This document shows, one piece after another, positions 34,063 to 49,580 of a DNA stretch of 64,000 bases. The stretch covers positions 100,001 to 164,000 of the forward strand of contig JAUPFP010000050.1 of NCBI GenBank assembly GCA_036925085.1, given 5' to 3'. This stretch comes from Brachycybe producta. Lineage: Eukaryota > Arthropoda > Diplopoda > Playtdesmida > Andrognathidae. The notes beneath the pieces are model-generated. The model did not search any database, had not been told where the DNA came from, and saw nothing but the letters and a program-made list of their open reading frames with translations. Position numbers and translations under genes: made by a program. Each line of letters begins with the position of its first letter. Position 1 is the stretch's first letter.

Positions 34063-37000
34063 TAGTCTTTTGTCAGTGGTCGTCGTGGTGGTGGTAGGTG
34101 TATGTACTCAGTGTGTATGTGTATCCCAGATAATTACAGCAGCAAGAGGATTAAATAAACATCGAAAAGCTTATATCTGGTCCAGCGCACTTTGGATCCA
34201 GCCACAGAAAACTCAATCCCATGATTCCATCCTCATAATGTCACACAATAAATACACACACCAGGGGGGGGGGGGGGTTGAGATGAATATATGCAATCAA
34301 ATCCTTCTCTCTATCAATGAAAGGACACATTCGGGGGTCCAACAACCCCCTAAAATAGATCTTAACCCCCACCCTTATACACATAACCAATATACAAGTG
34401 AATCCCAACCCCCCACCCAAAACAACATCAAAATTGATCGACAAATAATAGCTTAACATAAATATTCCACATTTCGCTGAAACCAGTTAACCTTTTTTTT
34501 GGGGGGGGGGGGGGGGCTTGATTGCAAGTTAAATAACATTCTACGATCAGGTGAATAGAAAGTGAACAACACACTGACATTGTTATTCAGGAGGGGGCCC
34601 GGCCCGGCCCTCCCTTTATTTTCATATTAATATGATACTTTCATTGAGATCCAACAACCATAATGTATCAAAATCAAGTTCAATATTGTTCGTAGAATGT
34701 CATGGGTTCATTGCTGCGTTCATTTTCGACGTCTAATTGCAATCAGTACATGATATACAAGTACACATGTGCATTTATATTGATTGCACAAACACAAATA
34801 CTCGCATAACCACTTAATAATAATTATATTAAAAACAGATGCCATTACTTTTTTAAAAAAAAATTATGAATAAAAAAAAACTCCTAAAAAACATTGCTGT
34901 AAATTATAATGAAATTAGTTTTGGAACTTTCTCGGCGGCTCCGCCTCTAAATTCCCCCTCACCCCCCGAAAAAAAAATATTGGGGAACTAAGTAAAAAAA
35001 AACGTATTTAACCGTACGCCTATTTATAATAAATATGACAATTTCTAGGCTTCTAACTCCAACGCCAAGGTAAGTTATTGCAAGAACCAAATTACTAAAT
35101 ATATTATGACAAATACTGTCTTAAATGCGTCACATCATAAATCTTTAAGACTGATATTGACTTGTGTATAGCTTAATCATAAAATGATAATCATAAGCAG
35201 TGACATCGTAAGGTATGATATGTCACAATAGATTCGATCGCCTCAGTGTTAGAGTTAGGAAGTTCGATGCTAATCCCTGGGGGGAGGCCACTCACCAACG
35301 TCCAATGAAATATCACAGTCCAAACTAATTAAGAGATGGTTTCAGACAATTCACCACCACCATAGACGTTGACCACCAAAGCCCATGGCTACTTCCTTCC
35401 AATAAAAGAAGGAAGGTTGGACCCACCCACCCCCTCCTCCTCCCCCCCCCCAAAAAAAGCCATCATCGAAGTGGAAGCTTGTTCGTAATACTTAATCGTG
35501 TGGCCAAGTGGGCAATTTAATTGGCGAAATGAAAACAAAATACAAAGAATGATTTGCCAGCTGTGGCGCAACACAGTGACGTCATCATCATCATCATCAC
35601 ACGTTTGATCCACAAAAGACGAAAGCGTTTTTTTCGTAACTATCTTTTCCTGTGTGGCATTCTCAGTCAACTTGGTTGCCACTGACAACCGCCGCAACCA
35701 TCTTTTTCACACGTAGTTCAACTATGACGCAAACAGACAACAATATTCAATTTGGGTGGCCCACCTCCCCCGTACATAACAGTTCTTCATTGAAATATAA
35801 AAAATAGAAAGAAATCCACTCTATAATATAATAAATTAATAAAAATAAAACACATTTAGAAAAACCAAGTGGTTTTTTTTACAAATTCACAAAATATTTA
35901 CTGTATATGATGAACTTAGATTAAGATTATTAATTAATTTTAAAATGATATTTTTACTTCCTGAAAGTTTCAACCATTTGGTTTATTTTATGAAAATACC
36001 TTATACTCACATTTTTACCTTTTGTAAGAATTTAATCAGAAGATCCTTTTTATTAATATTCACAGACATGTCCAAAAAAAAACGAAAATAATTTCATATA
36101 CATTTTGCTAAATTATATTTCTGTACATCTTAAGTTAATTAAGAAAAAAAAACCTGTTTCACACTGTCTCACAGGTGAACACACACAAGTCTCTTTTCAT
36201 TTCGAATTTCCTAAGCAGAAAACGTGACAAAAAAAGGAGCAGAAAATTAAGTCTTTATTTGTTTTCGAAATGTAATATAATATTCTCGTTGGTGGTGTTT
36301 CAAACTTGTGCTTCATAGTAGGCTACTTACTAAATACAAATATTGAAACCCTTCAACGTATTAATTACTAGAATAAGCCCCGTACAAAGTACGTGAACTT
36401 TGTAAATTTTATTTCGCCGTATTTTCCATGCCTTATTCCCGCAGTACCCACCACTATAGGGTTACCACGCTCTGTTCAAACAAATTATTACATTAGATTA
36501 AGACCATTTAATACAATAGAATTCAAACACAAGATTTTGCTTCATTTTTCAGAAGGTTTTCTCTTTCTCTCTTTTAGATATTATTGTATTTGCAGTTAAA
36601 CTAGAACACATTTATGATTGACAAATGACACGCTGGCTCTCTCTTCATATTTTCAGACAAAATTAATTGGATGTCATAGACAACAAGTATCATGAAATGC
36701 CACCAGATGTCAGTTTGCGGATTTCATCATTGGTACCATCGTGTTACAAGAAGGAAAAAGGAGCCCCCCCCCCAATAGATACACAGTATAATATAGATGT
36801 CGAATGTGGAAAAGTAGAAGCAAAAAGGAAATAGGGTTTTGGATGGTTTTTTTTTGTTACACTTTGGTTGAAATGAGCTAATTTAGTTGCTAGTGAACAA
36901 CTTCAATCAAGAGCGTACGTGGTGGTAGTGTCTTATGTGTCTGTGTTTTTTTCGGGGGGGGGGGGGGCGTATAAAATAAAAGCAAAACAACCAAAAAAAA

Positions 37001-39761
37001 GGGTAATATAACCGATGCCCATAATTGACTGAGGAAGGAAAGGAGAGAGAGGGCTCTTTTTTGTTGTTGCAAGATTTAGAAGAAGAAGACAACAACAAAA
37101 CTGAGGCAGTGCACAGTTAGTTGTAGGGCGCCTATAGGCTGGTGGCGGTGGTCATTTGAAGACATCCAATTTATATTAAACACAGAGATCGAAAGAAAGA
37201 GAGAGAGAAACAAACCCCGCGTGTCCAAACACATTAGCTCAGACTTAATGTGACGACGACATTCCCAGCTGCCATTTTCCTTAAAATGTTTCAAAACAAC
37301 AATAAGAGCAGCTTCTTAAACACAACCATAAAAGCATTTCAAAGTTGTTCATTGGACTATTAGTTGTAACACATTTTTTAACATCTAAGACGTAGAAAAC
37401 ATGTAACGAAATTACTACTACATACAGACCGTTTTATAACCTAACCGTGCTAATCAATTCACTCCTGGAGCAGAGAACGACTTGCCTGATTCTTTGTGAG
37501 AATTGAACTTTTAAAGTTTAAGAGGTGTATCATGGGTGTATCATGGGATGCACACGCGCGACCGTAATTCTTGAAGTCCGTAATAATTTAGGGTAACCTT
37601 CAGACACATGCCGAAGTTCCGTAAGAGGATTCATCAGGCCAACCGTGATTACATTAGATGTCGCCATTTTTAAAGCATTTATTTTATGTAACGTACGAGG
37701 CTCGTATACTAATTTCAAGCACTTACACGTGAAGATATCCGACGTGGTAACAACTACAGTGTATGTACATTGTACACGAAAGCCTCTACCTTATTTACTA
37801 AAGCAGTCAGTTGTTGTTGTTGTTTTCAGGACACAATTATTTGCTTTGTTTAAATAAAATGTTACTTGGTTTTTCCCTTTGAGGATTTTAAGATAGACGA
37901 TCTCGGATCCCAAAAACGACAATTTTACACACACAGATTAACAAACACACATATTATCAAAATTCAATTTCTAAAAGTAAAATATGCGACGACACAACAA
38001 AGTTTTAATGAAACTTCACAAAGTTCTTTCTTATAGATAAATGGATTTCTCTAAAGTTCAGACATTTCTTCATCCGAACTCAAATTCACTTAACAAAAAT
38101 ATTAAATGTCTCCCTCCACCTACATAAAGAGGGATGTGTTTATCATTGAAATCTACCCCCCAAACCCCCCCCCCCCCTTTAACACAAGAGGTCTCTCCTT
38201 ATTTAATAAAAATACATTGGGCCTAACCCCCCCCCCCCCCCCCCCGGCCCACTTAAAACTCAAACCCACCCCACGCTCAACCTTTTGTTGCAAATAATTT
38301 CAAAATAAGATTTATGGGTTCCATTTTGGGCAAATAAAAAAAAGCTTCATTCTTTATGCCATTGTTTTAGCTCCAAATGATGGATTGCACTAAAATGCAG
38401 GGAAGAATTCTGAAATTTATTATACTCTTGCATATATGGGTTGCTGCTGCTGCTGCTTTTGGAAGGAATTACACATTTCGTAGCGCCACCTAGCGTACTT
38501 TATATAATAAATTCCTCCAAAGTTCACACCAAAGAGCTCCCCAGTGACTTTCACAGTTAAGTAAATGAATCGTCGTTGTTGTTGTTAATATCACCTTTTC
38601 TCAACACCTGTCTCTACATTTCTCCCCTTCTTTCAACTTCAATTGTTACACAACTAGACAAGTACAGTGTATTTTCACATAAACCGCCAATTGTATAAAA
38701 TATAAAAGAAAATTATAAGCACAGCAGCTTAGTTAATATAATACGTCGTCGTAAATCATAATTAGTGAGTTAAATTTATGAACGACGAAAACCCGTAAAT
38801 TTATACAAACAAATAAAAACCGCGTGTCATAACTTTGAATTAAATGTCAGGTGCTGTCATTTTAACGTAAACACTCATATCGAATATTTTATTAATAATC
38901 AAATTTCAATTAGCAATTATCCTTTTTTTTTGGTAATTAATCAAACATTTCTCATGCTGATTTTGGACTAAATTGTCCCTCTGCCCATAGACCCTCTGAA
39001 CTGCTTTCAGAATAATTAAAATTCGTTAATGACTTTAATTCCGCTAAGATTCAAATTAATGATTGGCAATCGACTTCAATAGAATAAATTGATTTTTATT
39101 AATACTTTAATGAGGAAATAAAAAATAAGCAAATAAACTAAGTGCTGATTAAAATGAAACAACCGAGAAGATTGTTAACCGAGTAAATGAAGAAATGTTT
39201 TAACCGCATAAAAATTTCGAATGCAATTGCATTACTATAGGGTTCAAGGCTCCTTTTATACTTTAATAATTACGAATTTCTCTCTCACCCCCCCCCCCCC
39301 CTCCCAAAGTATAAATATACAATTATACATAAAAGAATAATTCAAACAATGTGTTGCCATAGTGTAATATTTGTGTTTTATTCTTAATTGCGTAATGGAT
39401 TCTGTCAGTAATATTATTATTATTCATTGTATGTGTGTTTTTCTGTTCAAATGAACGCACCCTGGCGATGGGCAATCACTGCTTACTGGAGTTTTACTCG
39501 TTTTGAATGAAACCTAAATTTTTTAAAAAATATCCTCTTCAAACATGAATGTTGAACAAGACAATTTAATACATAAGAAAAGACGAAGTTGGGTTGTAAA
39601 GAAAAAGTAATTTGTAACTGTTGTAAATACTTTGACTCAGAAAATTAATCTAGTCGAAAAAGTGTCATGTAAAATGCTGCAAGAAACGACGCCATCCAAC
39701 GAACAAAGTTCAAAGAACACAACGAACAACCCCCCCCCCCACCCCCATTTAACTCGAGACA

Positions 39762-39775
<14 letters not shown>

Positions 39776-39827
<52 letters not shown>

Positions 39828-39838
39828 TCTCTCTCTCT
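39776..39838. repeat. (CT)n microsatellite
   Basis: Pure CT to about 39824, then a TCTTCT interruption and further CT to 39838. Confidence 0.9.
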
Positions 39839-41122
39839 TAGTATATACATGTATCTGTCTCTCTTTCCTCCCATAATAAACCCCCAGATCTTTCCACCTC
39901 TATTCACTTATGACAAAAAGTAAAAAAGTGGTTCCCAACTGGGAACTCGTTTCTTTAAAGAGTTCCAAAATAGGGCTAAAAGAGTGACCTTAGTAAGGCT
40001 AGTAAGTTCACAGTCAGTCCACTTTTCTGACTAACAACAGTATATCAAGTAAATTGAAAATAAGCTGAACTGAAAACGAAAATCCGACAACAACAAAAGT
40101 GTTTCTTGAGACGTTTATTGATATTTTTATGTGTTGTAACCATAAAAAATGGTTGAGAATCCGCTTTGAAGCAAAGAAATGAAAGAACGTCGTCGTCCAT
40201 TGTGTGTTTTGAAAAAGAATTCATCAAAGACAGAGAAGACCCAGAAGAGAGAGAGATAGAAAGAGAGAGGAAGAAAGAGAAAACCGGGAACGGGGCAGGT
40301 TTCAAAAAAAAAAAAGGAGTTAAATATCTTGGAAAATTACTAAGATTATGTCAGAAGAAAATTTAAGAGTCCATATGTCTGTTTTCTAATAATTTCAAAA
40401 AAAAAAAGATTTTAAATTGGATACAGAAGAAACACAAAAGAAAAACCCAAATAGAAAAATATCATCAGTTGAAATCTACGAGTCTAATGAGCCAATTACT
40501 TGTTGTAAAACGATTTACAAAAGCAGAAAAAAGAAAAGAAATTTCTCAATTTGACGAAAAGAGAAGCAAAAAAAAGGAGTAGTTTAGATCGAATCTCAAA
40601 ACTGGAAGGGGGGTCCACCTCCCCAATTTAAGAAATAAGACAAAAACACATAGCCCTAATATCCCCCCTCATTCTTCCTTACACTCTCTCACTCTTTAAA
40701 AACACAAACTGCTGTAATAGGAGAGAGAAAGTCAGAAGAAGAAGACTAGAAAAACACACAACACACACACGACAATAGGCCAAATGAAGCGAGCAGATAA
40801 CACGAGAAAATTGAGTGAACCCCCCAAAAGAGCAGCAGCCAATATTACAGAAGACAGTAGAAACAAAAAAGACGGATCAATAGACACACAAATATATCGT
40901 AGAATTACACGGTGACCTCAAATTAATACGACACCACATCCTTTAATGAATAATTACACCAACGCCCTTACGACAAACAATTCTTACGAGTAAATCGCAC
41001 ATTTTACAAAGAGATTTTTCAGTAAACATTTTTAAAAACTGGGTGGTTAATGTGTGGTTAATGTCATCAACACAACAATTGGGATAAAGGGAAGGGGTAC
41101 GCCCCCTCCTTTCTATTTCATT

Positions 41123-41190
41123 GAGGCGACTGAATAAGCGCCAAATGAAACAAACGCCATTTTTTATGTTTCCTTCAGTTTGGCCTTTCA
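41123..41190. mobile_element. terminal fragment of the 16-bp-array element
   Basis: GAGGCGACTGAATAAGCGCC at 41123-41142 matches the left terminus of the element at 18200-18785 except near the first bases. It is followed by AAATGAAACAAACGCCA and an inverted CAGTTTGGCCTTTCATT. The copy is about 68 bp and lacks the core and the other end, so it is a deleted or solo-end copy. Confidence 0.6.
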
Positions 41191-41446
41191 TTCTCCCTCA
41201 AAATCACTGATTTCATCAGCTACTTAAACCAAATTCAACCCGTGTTTGAAGGTCAGAAACAAAGTTACATAAGGTAGAAACAAGTCACACAAACAAAACG
41301 ATTCGTTATTTTGTTTTTGAAGATAAGGAAGTATTATAACGAGAAAGCCCCCCCCCCTCTAACTATATTTCGGATATAACATTTTCTGTTTGTTACAGTT
41401 GAATGTTTCCGTCGAAAAGGAGAGATTTCTGAAACGAAGTGCCTTG

Positions 41447-41567
<121 letters not shown>

Positions 41568-42513
41568 TATTATAAAGCCCCACAGCCTTAACCATTGTTT
41601 TGTTTTTTATTAAGAGAGTGAAATCAAATATTATTTTAAATCTGAGTAAGTTTCAAAAGGCCAGAGGCCATTCAGAGATTGGTGGTCAACAATAAAAACA
41701 ACTTTAAAGAAGAAGATATGACGACGACACAAGAAAATTTAAGTCACAAATCGCATTTAACACTAACTTAGTAGCCAGTGAGTGGACGACTTAAGTGAGG
41801 AATAATTCCCAGACTTATATGTTAAACTAACATCCTGTGTTTAAGTTATGGGAAAAGAATGGGAATAGAATAATTAGAAACAACATTTTCAGCTAAGTCA
41901 ATACCATCTGACGTCATTAAGCAATAAGCCATGACATAGGCTTGACCGCAGCATTACAGACAATCAATAAGTAAAAAAAAATAAACGCAAAAACACCATT
42001 GTCACTTTGATGATGATGATGACGCAATGGCGAAAACGCAACGCATCGCGCCCCTTTTTAATAATAAATTGCGAGCACCCGATGAACGCCACATTATACG
42101 AAACTAGTACTACTATTATTACAGCACAAATAGTAATTGAATAGTAAAATAGCTATCGTTGAGTTATTCTTATAGATAGTAATATACATAAGAGATTTTA
42201 ATGACATTGCAAAGACATTGGGGTCCATCCTGTATCTCATCAAGTGGAGAGAGAGAGAGAGAAAGAGGCATATTTCCAAAATAAATATTTAATGTAATTT
42301 AAGACGGACTGTTGTTCTTCTTCATAATATATAAGATTTATAAGAAACAATTCACGAGGGCCAACATAAGAAAACCAAGTAAATTCAACCAATAATTTGC
42401 ATAACACCATATATATATATACATGTATATTCCATTTGAAAAGATTTGTCAATGGAAGCGGATAAAATATGATGAGCTCTCATCCTCCTCCTATAATATA
42501 TACTGTATATATA

Positions 42514-42625
<112 letters not shown>

Positions 42626-44151
42626 TGTATGTATATATATATAGACGTACATATACATCTATATATATATTATTTTCTCTGATGATTCTTTTAGGAAGAT
42701 TTGTTGAGAAAATGCAGTAAGAAGAAGGAAAAAAACAGCATCATCTTAAAAGATTCGTTCAACTTAGAACAAAAAAAAAAGACGAAAAAAAGGGGGGCAA
42801 AAATGTTCTTCTCAATTCCTTCTTCTTCTTCTCTTATAACCCCCTCTCTCTCTCTCTCTCTCTCTCTCTTTCGTTTAATATTGAGCCCCCTTCCCACATA
42901 TTAACAGAGAGAAGGGATCCCCCCAATACACACACACATATTGTGCAGAAGATATGGGGAGAAAAACGGCGGCGACATCGGCGTTATTATTATATAGAAG
43001 ACTAGAATGGAGAGAAGAAAAAAAGCAACCCAGCCTCCCTCCTCCGATCAATAAAACAAGGGATTTCTTCTTCTTCTCTCTCTCTCTCTCTTATTACGAA
43101 TGAACGCACATTGGCGGCAGTGATGGCGTCATATCCAGTGGAACTGACGTCATTCAACGTGCGTCAACTCATCCAAATCGTACATCATAACAACATCCAT
43201 TTGCTATTTACTGTAATATAGAGAGAAAGGGGGTTAAAAGATAGGAGGGTAATTGTGCGTAGACGCCTTTTTTAGGACACAACAAACACTTTTGCCCTTT
43301 TTCATATATCCCCCCCCCACCCACCCTTCCACTTCTTTTTTATTATTATGATGACGAGGGTGGTATTATTATGTCACCGTCTAAATTTAAAAATAAACAT
43401 AATATCTCCATACAGTCAGTGTTTCTTGAAATATTAAAAGCACCATATTGGTTTTTAGATTCTAGGAGAGAGAAAGGGAGAGAGAAAGAGAGAGAGAAAG
43501 AGAATATTAAAAAACATCATTATTATCCAAATATATAATAAAATATTTAAAACAACTTCTATACAAACACAAAAATAAGCAGCAGCAGCATAATAATAAT
43601 AATGACGTGTTGTTGTTGTATGCAAATATTTAAATATGAAAATAGTAAGGTTTGTTTTTGGACACTGCGGACATTCTTCGCGTTTTTTTTTATTAATGGC
43701 ATCTATGGGCGTTTAAGTAACCTTTGAAAATAGCCTCCAACATACCCAGCTAGTCCTTGTCTTTTTTTTTCTTCCAAATATGTTCTAAATCATTTGTCTC
43801 TAACTTCATAGTTCATAGTGTGAATGTGTGTCCATATCCCAAATCGACATCCATTCACTTCCGCTGAAGAATTACAGGAATATGTACCCCCACCCCTCTC
43901 TCTCTCCCGGCCTCAACTTATGCTCCCCATTTTGAAACCGTTTCAATTTTCCAATTTTATCCAGACTTTGATTCGTTTAAACAAATAACGAAGAGAACGA
44001 GGAGAGAGAGAGAAAAAACAACAAACCTCCATATTCTCCTTTGAGACTAAAACATCACTTGTATATTGAAGTTTCTATATAGAAATATATTTATTTAATA
44101 ATTGTTTATTAAATAATACAAAAAAAAGTATATACCAAATATTGTTATGTA

Positions 44152-44254
<103 letters not shown>

Positions 44255-44409
44255 ATAGAAAGAAGGACATTTTTTTTAAAATCCAATCTCTCGAAAATTT
44301 TAACTTGTAATAAAACACCAATTTAAACACGATTTGATATTCTAATCTATAAAGTGTACTTTTGAAAGATTTAATTAAATTTGCATCATCATCGGTACCT
44401 GCATCTCTT

Positions 44410-44567
<158 letters not shown>

Positions 44568-46258
44568 TGTATAGTTAATGGACATACAGACACAGAAACA
44601 GAACAAACAGATACGAAGTTAAGAAAAAACTCCTGATGAAAGTAAAGGAATTCTTTTTTTTACGAAGAGATTTTAACATCCAAATCCATTTGAAATCATG
44701 AATTAAATATACGTTCCCATACGCATTTGCTTTGTGTGTGTGTTTTTTTACCTGTGTGTTTTGTTGTGTTTTTTTTGTGTGTGAGCAATCACAACTTAAT
44801 GCATGCAACATACATAATTCAAACAATACTCTCTCTCTCCCTCCATCCACATATTGTACAAAAACACACAACATACACAATTAATGACAATGCATGTCTA
44901 CGTAGAATGTATTTTAGGCAATCTACAAAAATAACAATTGTTTTTTTCTTCTTCTTCTAATTGTTTCTAGTATCTTCATAACACAAAATGAATCATTACA
45001 ATCAAAAGTCTTCTATTGTCATCACATCTTTTCTATTTTTTCACCTACAGTATCATCATCATAATAATTTATTTATATATGTATATATATAAAAGACATT
45101 TGTCATTTAAAAAATAATAATAATCTTTTCTTCGTTTTGTATCATCATCCTGATATAATAATGTTGAAAATTATCCTGTCTCTGAGGGTTGATAAATTTG
45201 GACACTCATATATAAAAAGAGGACCACATTGCATTCGAGTCCGTTTCTATAAATATAACTATATAGATCTAGACTGTGTGTTGTTTCTTCTGTACAAATA
45301 ATGTAATAATGGACGGACAATAAACTATGCCAGAAATCATAAAATAAAAACTTCCATTTGCAATTTTAGGTCTACTTCCGTAAATATATTTGCACAACAA
45401 CTGTCAGTTTAATATCAGCAAAATGTCTTTCTTGTTCAATGGTCCCTCCTTCCCTCCCTCCTTTCGTTTTTTTGTTGGAATCTATCGAGAAATGCGAGAA
45501 ATGCAAGAATGAAAAAAACACAAAACGAAACGGTTTCAAAGAACCTTCGATGTCCATTTTCACTATAGATATATTCATTACGAAACACGACTAATGCAAT
45601 TTTTTATATTTATTTTTGAATCTTTGGCATTAAAATTATTTATTAAGAAATATCAATTAAAAATTTCACACTTTATAATAATATTTATAAGAAGGCTATT
45701 TTTCTATAGATAATATAGCTTCGTTTCTTTTATAATAAAATATAGGAGGAGGAGGCTATTTCTAATTGTACGCATACCTCGGATGCATTTCCTTTTCATT
45801 AGAAAATTCCACCATCTTACAAACCTGTACTTCTAAATAAAGTCAAAAATGTTATGTAATTTGTCACATAAAGTACAAATCGGGATGTGGAAAAGGGGGG
45901 TAAGAAAGCGGAAGTCGAAACAGTTTAATATTTAAATCAATAAGAAACGCAATAAATTTGAGCGAATATTTTCAATTAGTGCTTGAAAAAAAGCAATTCA
46001 TTGCATACACATATATTACTATTATTACTATTATTGTTATTATTATTATATTGAGAAACGGAAGAAAGAAAAAAAAGGTGCCAAATCATTCCTTTTAATC
46101 TAATAGAATCGAAGCCATAATAGAAGAAGACACTTTTTGAGAGCACGCGTCGTCTCCTCTTTAAAACTCAGTCCCTTTCCATCTCTCTCTCCAATGAACC
46201 TTCTTAATATACGCGAGCTTCAACTCATTTCAATGTAAGTGAAATTGCTTCGAATATC

Positions 46259-46284
46259 CACACACACACACACACACACACACA
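46259..46284. repeat. (CA)n microsatellite
   Basis: Thirteen uninterrupted CA dinucleotides. Confidence 0.9.
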
Positions 46285-47510
46285 ATGGAACACATTTTTC
46301 CACTATACAAAATTACTCTCCTCCACCTCCTCAAGTGTGTCAAAAGAGACAGAGAATATATTGCAAAACACAATTCATTTCATTCAAAAATGCACCTTTC
46401 TTATAAGACATCATCACCCTTTCACTCTTTCTTATAAGATTTAAATTAATATAAGCGAACAACATTGGTCAGGTAAACACACACCTGGATAAAATGTAAC
46501 TTAAAATCTCAATAATTCAACTTGTTTTGATCAATTTATTAACCAAAGCCTGTATAGGTAAAATACAAGGGTGGGTGTATTTTTTATTGTGATTTTAATA
46601 TAGAAATTCAAATATTTCGGGTTTTTCACGAACTATTTAACTCAGGACTACTTTCTGAGATTAATGTAGTTTCCTTTGTGCGTTATGTTACAAATTCTAT
46701 TTAATAATGCTTAATATCTTACAAACTTAGATAATTTACTTAATTAACCAACATTGTAACCATCCTTTTAAATTTGTCAAGTGGGTTCCACACTTCACCC
46801 CAAAATTTCCACTTACCCCGGTGAACCTTTTTTTTTTGTTACCAAAAAATTCCAGTTTAGTTCTACTACTTTGGATTGGAGGGAAGGGAGGGTCTTATCT
46901 AAATTTCGTTTCAATCGGTCCCATTTATCTACAATTTATTAACCATTACCATTTGGAAAATGTATTTCTTTCAATCAACACGGACCGAATTGAGAAAAGA
47001 TGGAGAACTCACCTTTCAGTTGTCCACAATTTCCTTTACTCCCCCTCCCCCCCTCCCTTTCATGATAATTCATGAACTATTATTATTACAGTATATAATT
47101 CTCTAGATAAAGCTGTTTTAAATGAAACACCTGAAGTTGATCACAAGCAACTAATAAGTGTTTTAATTACTTTTATCATAACCAATTTGGATACTATTAC
47201 AAACAGCTCTCTCTCTCTCTCTCACACAAACACAAAAGCAGAGGGAGCTGCTCCATAGGGCCTCAATTTTAATGATCCCTAACAAAACACACATTAGGCC
47301 AAATGATACATGTAATAATTTCACACCATTTTAAATGACTTATTTGTATTAGCGTCTAGACATTTAACGCATAATAATAATAATAATAATAATATAATAG
47401 CTCATTTTGTTATTTCTACCACCACTCTTTTTCTGTATCTATTTGAATAAAGTGGCGGGCCTACTACTTATCATTAGTTATCTTATATTATAATGAGTGG
47501 TGCAACTTCC

Positions 47511-47511
47511 A

Positions 47512-47578
<67 letters not shown>

Positions 47579-47592
47579 GTAATAATAATAAT
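47511..47592. repeat. (AAT)n microsatellite, ~80 bp
   Basis: AAT triplets with one AGT interruption near 47578-47580. Confidence 0.95.
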
Positions 47593-49527
47593 GTATATCC
47601 CAGTGATGCAGCCATCTTTGTTTTTGTTTTCTCTTCGGTTTTTGTGTTGAAAGATAAATGATTGCCGAAATATGTCGAAATGCTTTCAAAGTTGCTTACA
47701 CCCGAGCTAAGAAAGCCCCCTTTTTCGTGTGATCCCCCCAATATGAATTGGATGGAAATCCCACATTTTTCTTGTTTTCAAAGTAGAAGGAGTCAGCCTC
47801 AGTCAGTCAGGTGATGGTAGGACTTGGTGATCTACGATATACATAATAGTCAATGTGTATAACCGATAGAAATGACTTAAAAAAGATAGAGAGAGAGAGT
47901 AGAAAGAAATAAGAGGGGGGAAATGACCAAACAAAGACCACTCTCACTAATAACCATTGGGAGCAGCCAACGAATGAAAAATGAATAGCTTTCAATCAGA
48001 TAGAAAAAAAGACGTTCAAAAAAACGGAAGAAACCGAATTTTCTAATCTTTTTTTCTCTCTCTCTCTCTCCCCCCTTTCCTTCTATTTTTTTAGAGCCGT
48101 GGATCGAAAAAAGCTACTTTTAACAAATAACCCTTTCTTTTTTTTTCTCTCTCAAGAAAATATATGACATGGAAAGATCATTAAGAATGTCTGAAAATAC
48201 GACTCCTAACCTCGGAGGAAAATAAAGGGGGGGGGGGAACCCCACCACCACCTAACCTCTATTTACTGTATTTTGGGAGGGAATTTGCACTAACAAAGTG
48301 ATTACCATTCTAAATTCTAATCAATTCAGAATCACAGTTGGAAAACGGCCCCCACCACTAGCTAACTTTTTTTTCTTCTTCTCTTAACCCGGGGAAATTT
48401 GTTTCCATTCTCTCTCTCTCTCCTCTCAAGACAATCTCCCCTTCTTGTATTATTATTAGTAAGATGGATAACAAAATTGAGTACATTTCGGCTACTAAAT
48501 TAAAATAACGTCATTTGTACTTTTTAAAATAATTTCAGAGACCTCAAGTGGAATTATTTAGTCAACAGAAATTGAAATAGAATTTGTCGAAATCCAAAAT
48601 AATATAAATTTACATAATTAACTATAATTGTCATAACAATATTTTCTAATTTGAGATGGTGATTATAATAAGCCAGATATGACAACGTACCATCATGTGA
48701 CAGTTTTAATACCTTTCTTAAAATTGTATTTCCGGTAACCGGTATCACGAAATCCCCCTCTGACACAATTGCCAACTGCCATTTGCCTGGTAACAACGTG
48801 CACGTTCAAGTACCAGCATATTTTTGTTTAGATATAATATACACTTTGACAAAAGCAGCTCCACCACCACCAATCAGCATAATATTAATAGGTCAGATTC
48901 CTTGCGACCTTAACCTGATGGCAATCTCGTTCTGCTGGTTGGTTTGCACCCCTATATTTGTAGAATCATTTTATACCAAAAAAAAAAACACTGAACTGAA
49001 ATCTATTCCGCCGCCGCCGCCGCCATATTTAATCCGATCTCTCTTTTTTTTTGCTCCTTTTCTGATCTTTTGTATAATATTAATGAGAAGCGAATGTCAT
49101 CGTTAAATTCCCGATTAAAAACGTGGTATTCAAGTCGCACCGGATAAAGTAGAAAATACCAAAAACAAAATATTCCCTGTCCAGAATGGAAAGTATAAAG
49201 GAACCTTACCTGACTAATAATAGTTAATACGTACTGTATACCAACAGCCCCCGGGGGGGGGGGGGTTTAAACTTTTGTTTCCTTTTTCTCAATTGAATCC
49301 CATTACACATAATACTAGAGAATAATAAGAAAAAGATTTCGGTTTCTCAAAAATGAATTCAGAGAGTAGAAAAAAAGTCTAGGTAGAGGGTAGGTGTTTG
49401 CATCTCTCTCGCACTCTCTCTCTCTCTGCTATCTTATAGGGGGAGGGCATAAATAATAATACTATTTTCGTAGCTTTATTAAACCTTATTTTAAGGGTTT
49501 CTAGCTCAAAATCCCAGGGATCACAGC

Positions 49528-49580
49528 TAGTGCTAAACACATCGTCATTTACATTAACACAGTGGATGAGTTTAGCACTA
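49528..49580. repeat. 53-nt hairpin
   Basis: TAGTGCTAAACACATC (49528-49543) and GATGAGTTTAGCACTA (49565-49580) pair at 15 of 16 positions around a 21-base loop. The stem is short for a microRNA precursor and the loop arm bases do not match a microRNA I know. It could be a remnant of a palindromic repeat. Confidence 0.4.

Larger units (their letters stand above)
32424..41122. other. non-coding spacer with microsatellites and fragments
   Basis: No gene is supported. Contents: an element fragment at 33427-33468, (AT)n at 34009-34060 preceded by a palindromic AAAAAGTA...TACTTTTT stretch, G runs near 34264-34277, 34501-34516 and 36954-36967, C runs near 35447-35456, 36764-36773, 38167-38179, 38227-38245, 39288-39301 and 39730-39740, (TGC)n near 38441-38457, and (CT)n at 39776-39838. 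Short frames are low in complexity. Confidence 0.5.

Noticed and set aside
48554..48796. 80-codon frame with non-repetitive composition
   Set aside because: No domain recognised and no splice context; length is within chance for 64 kb.
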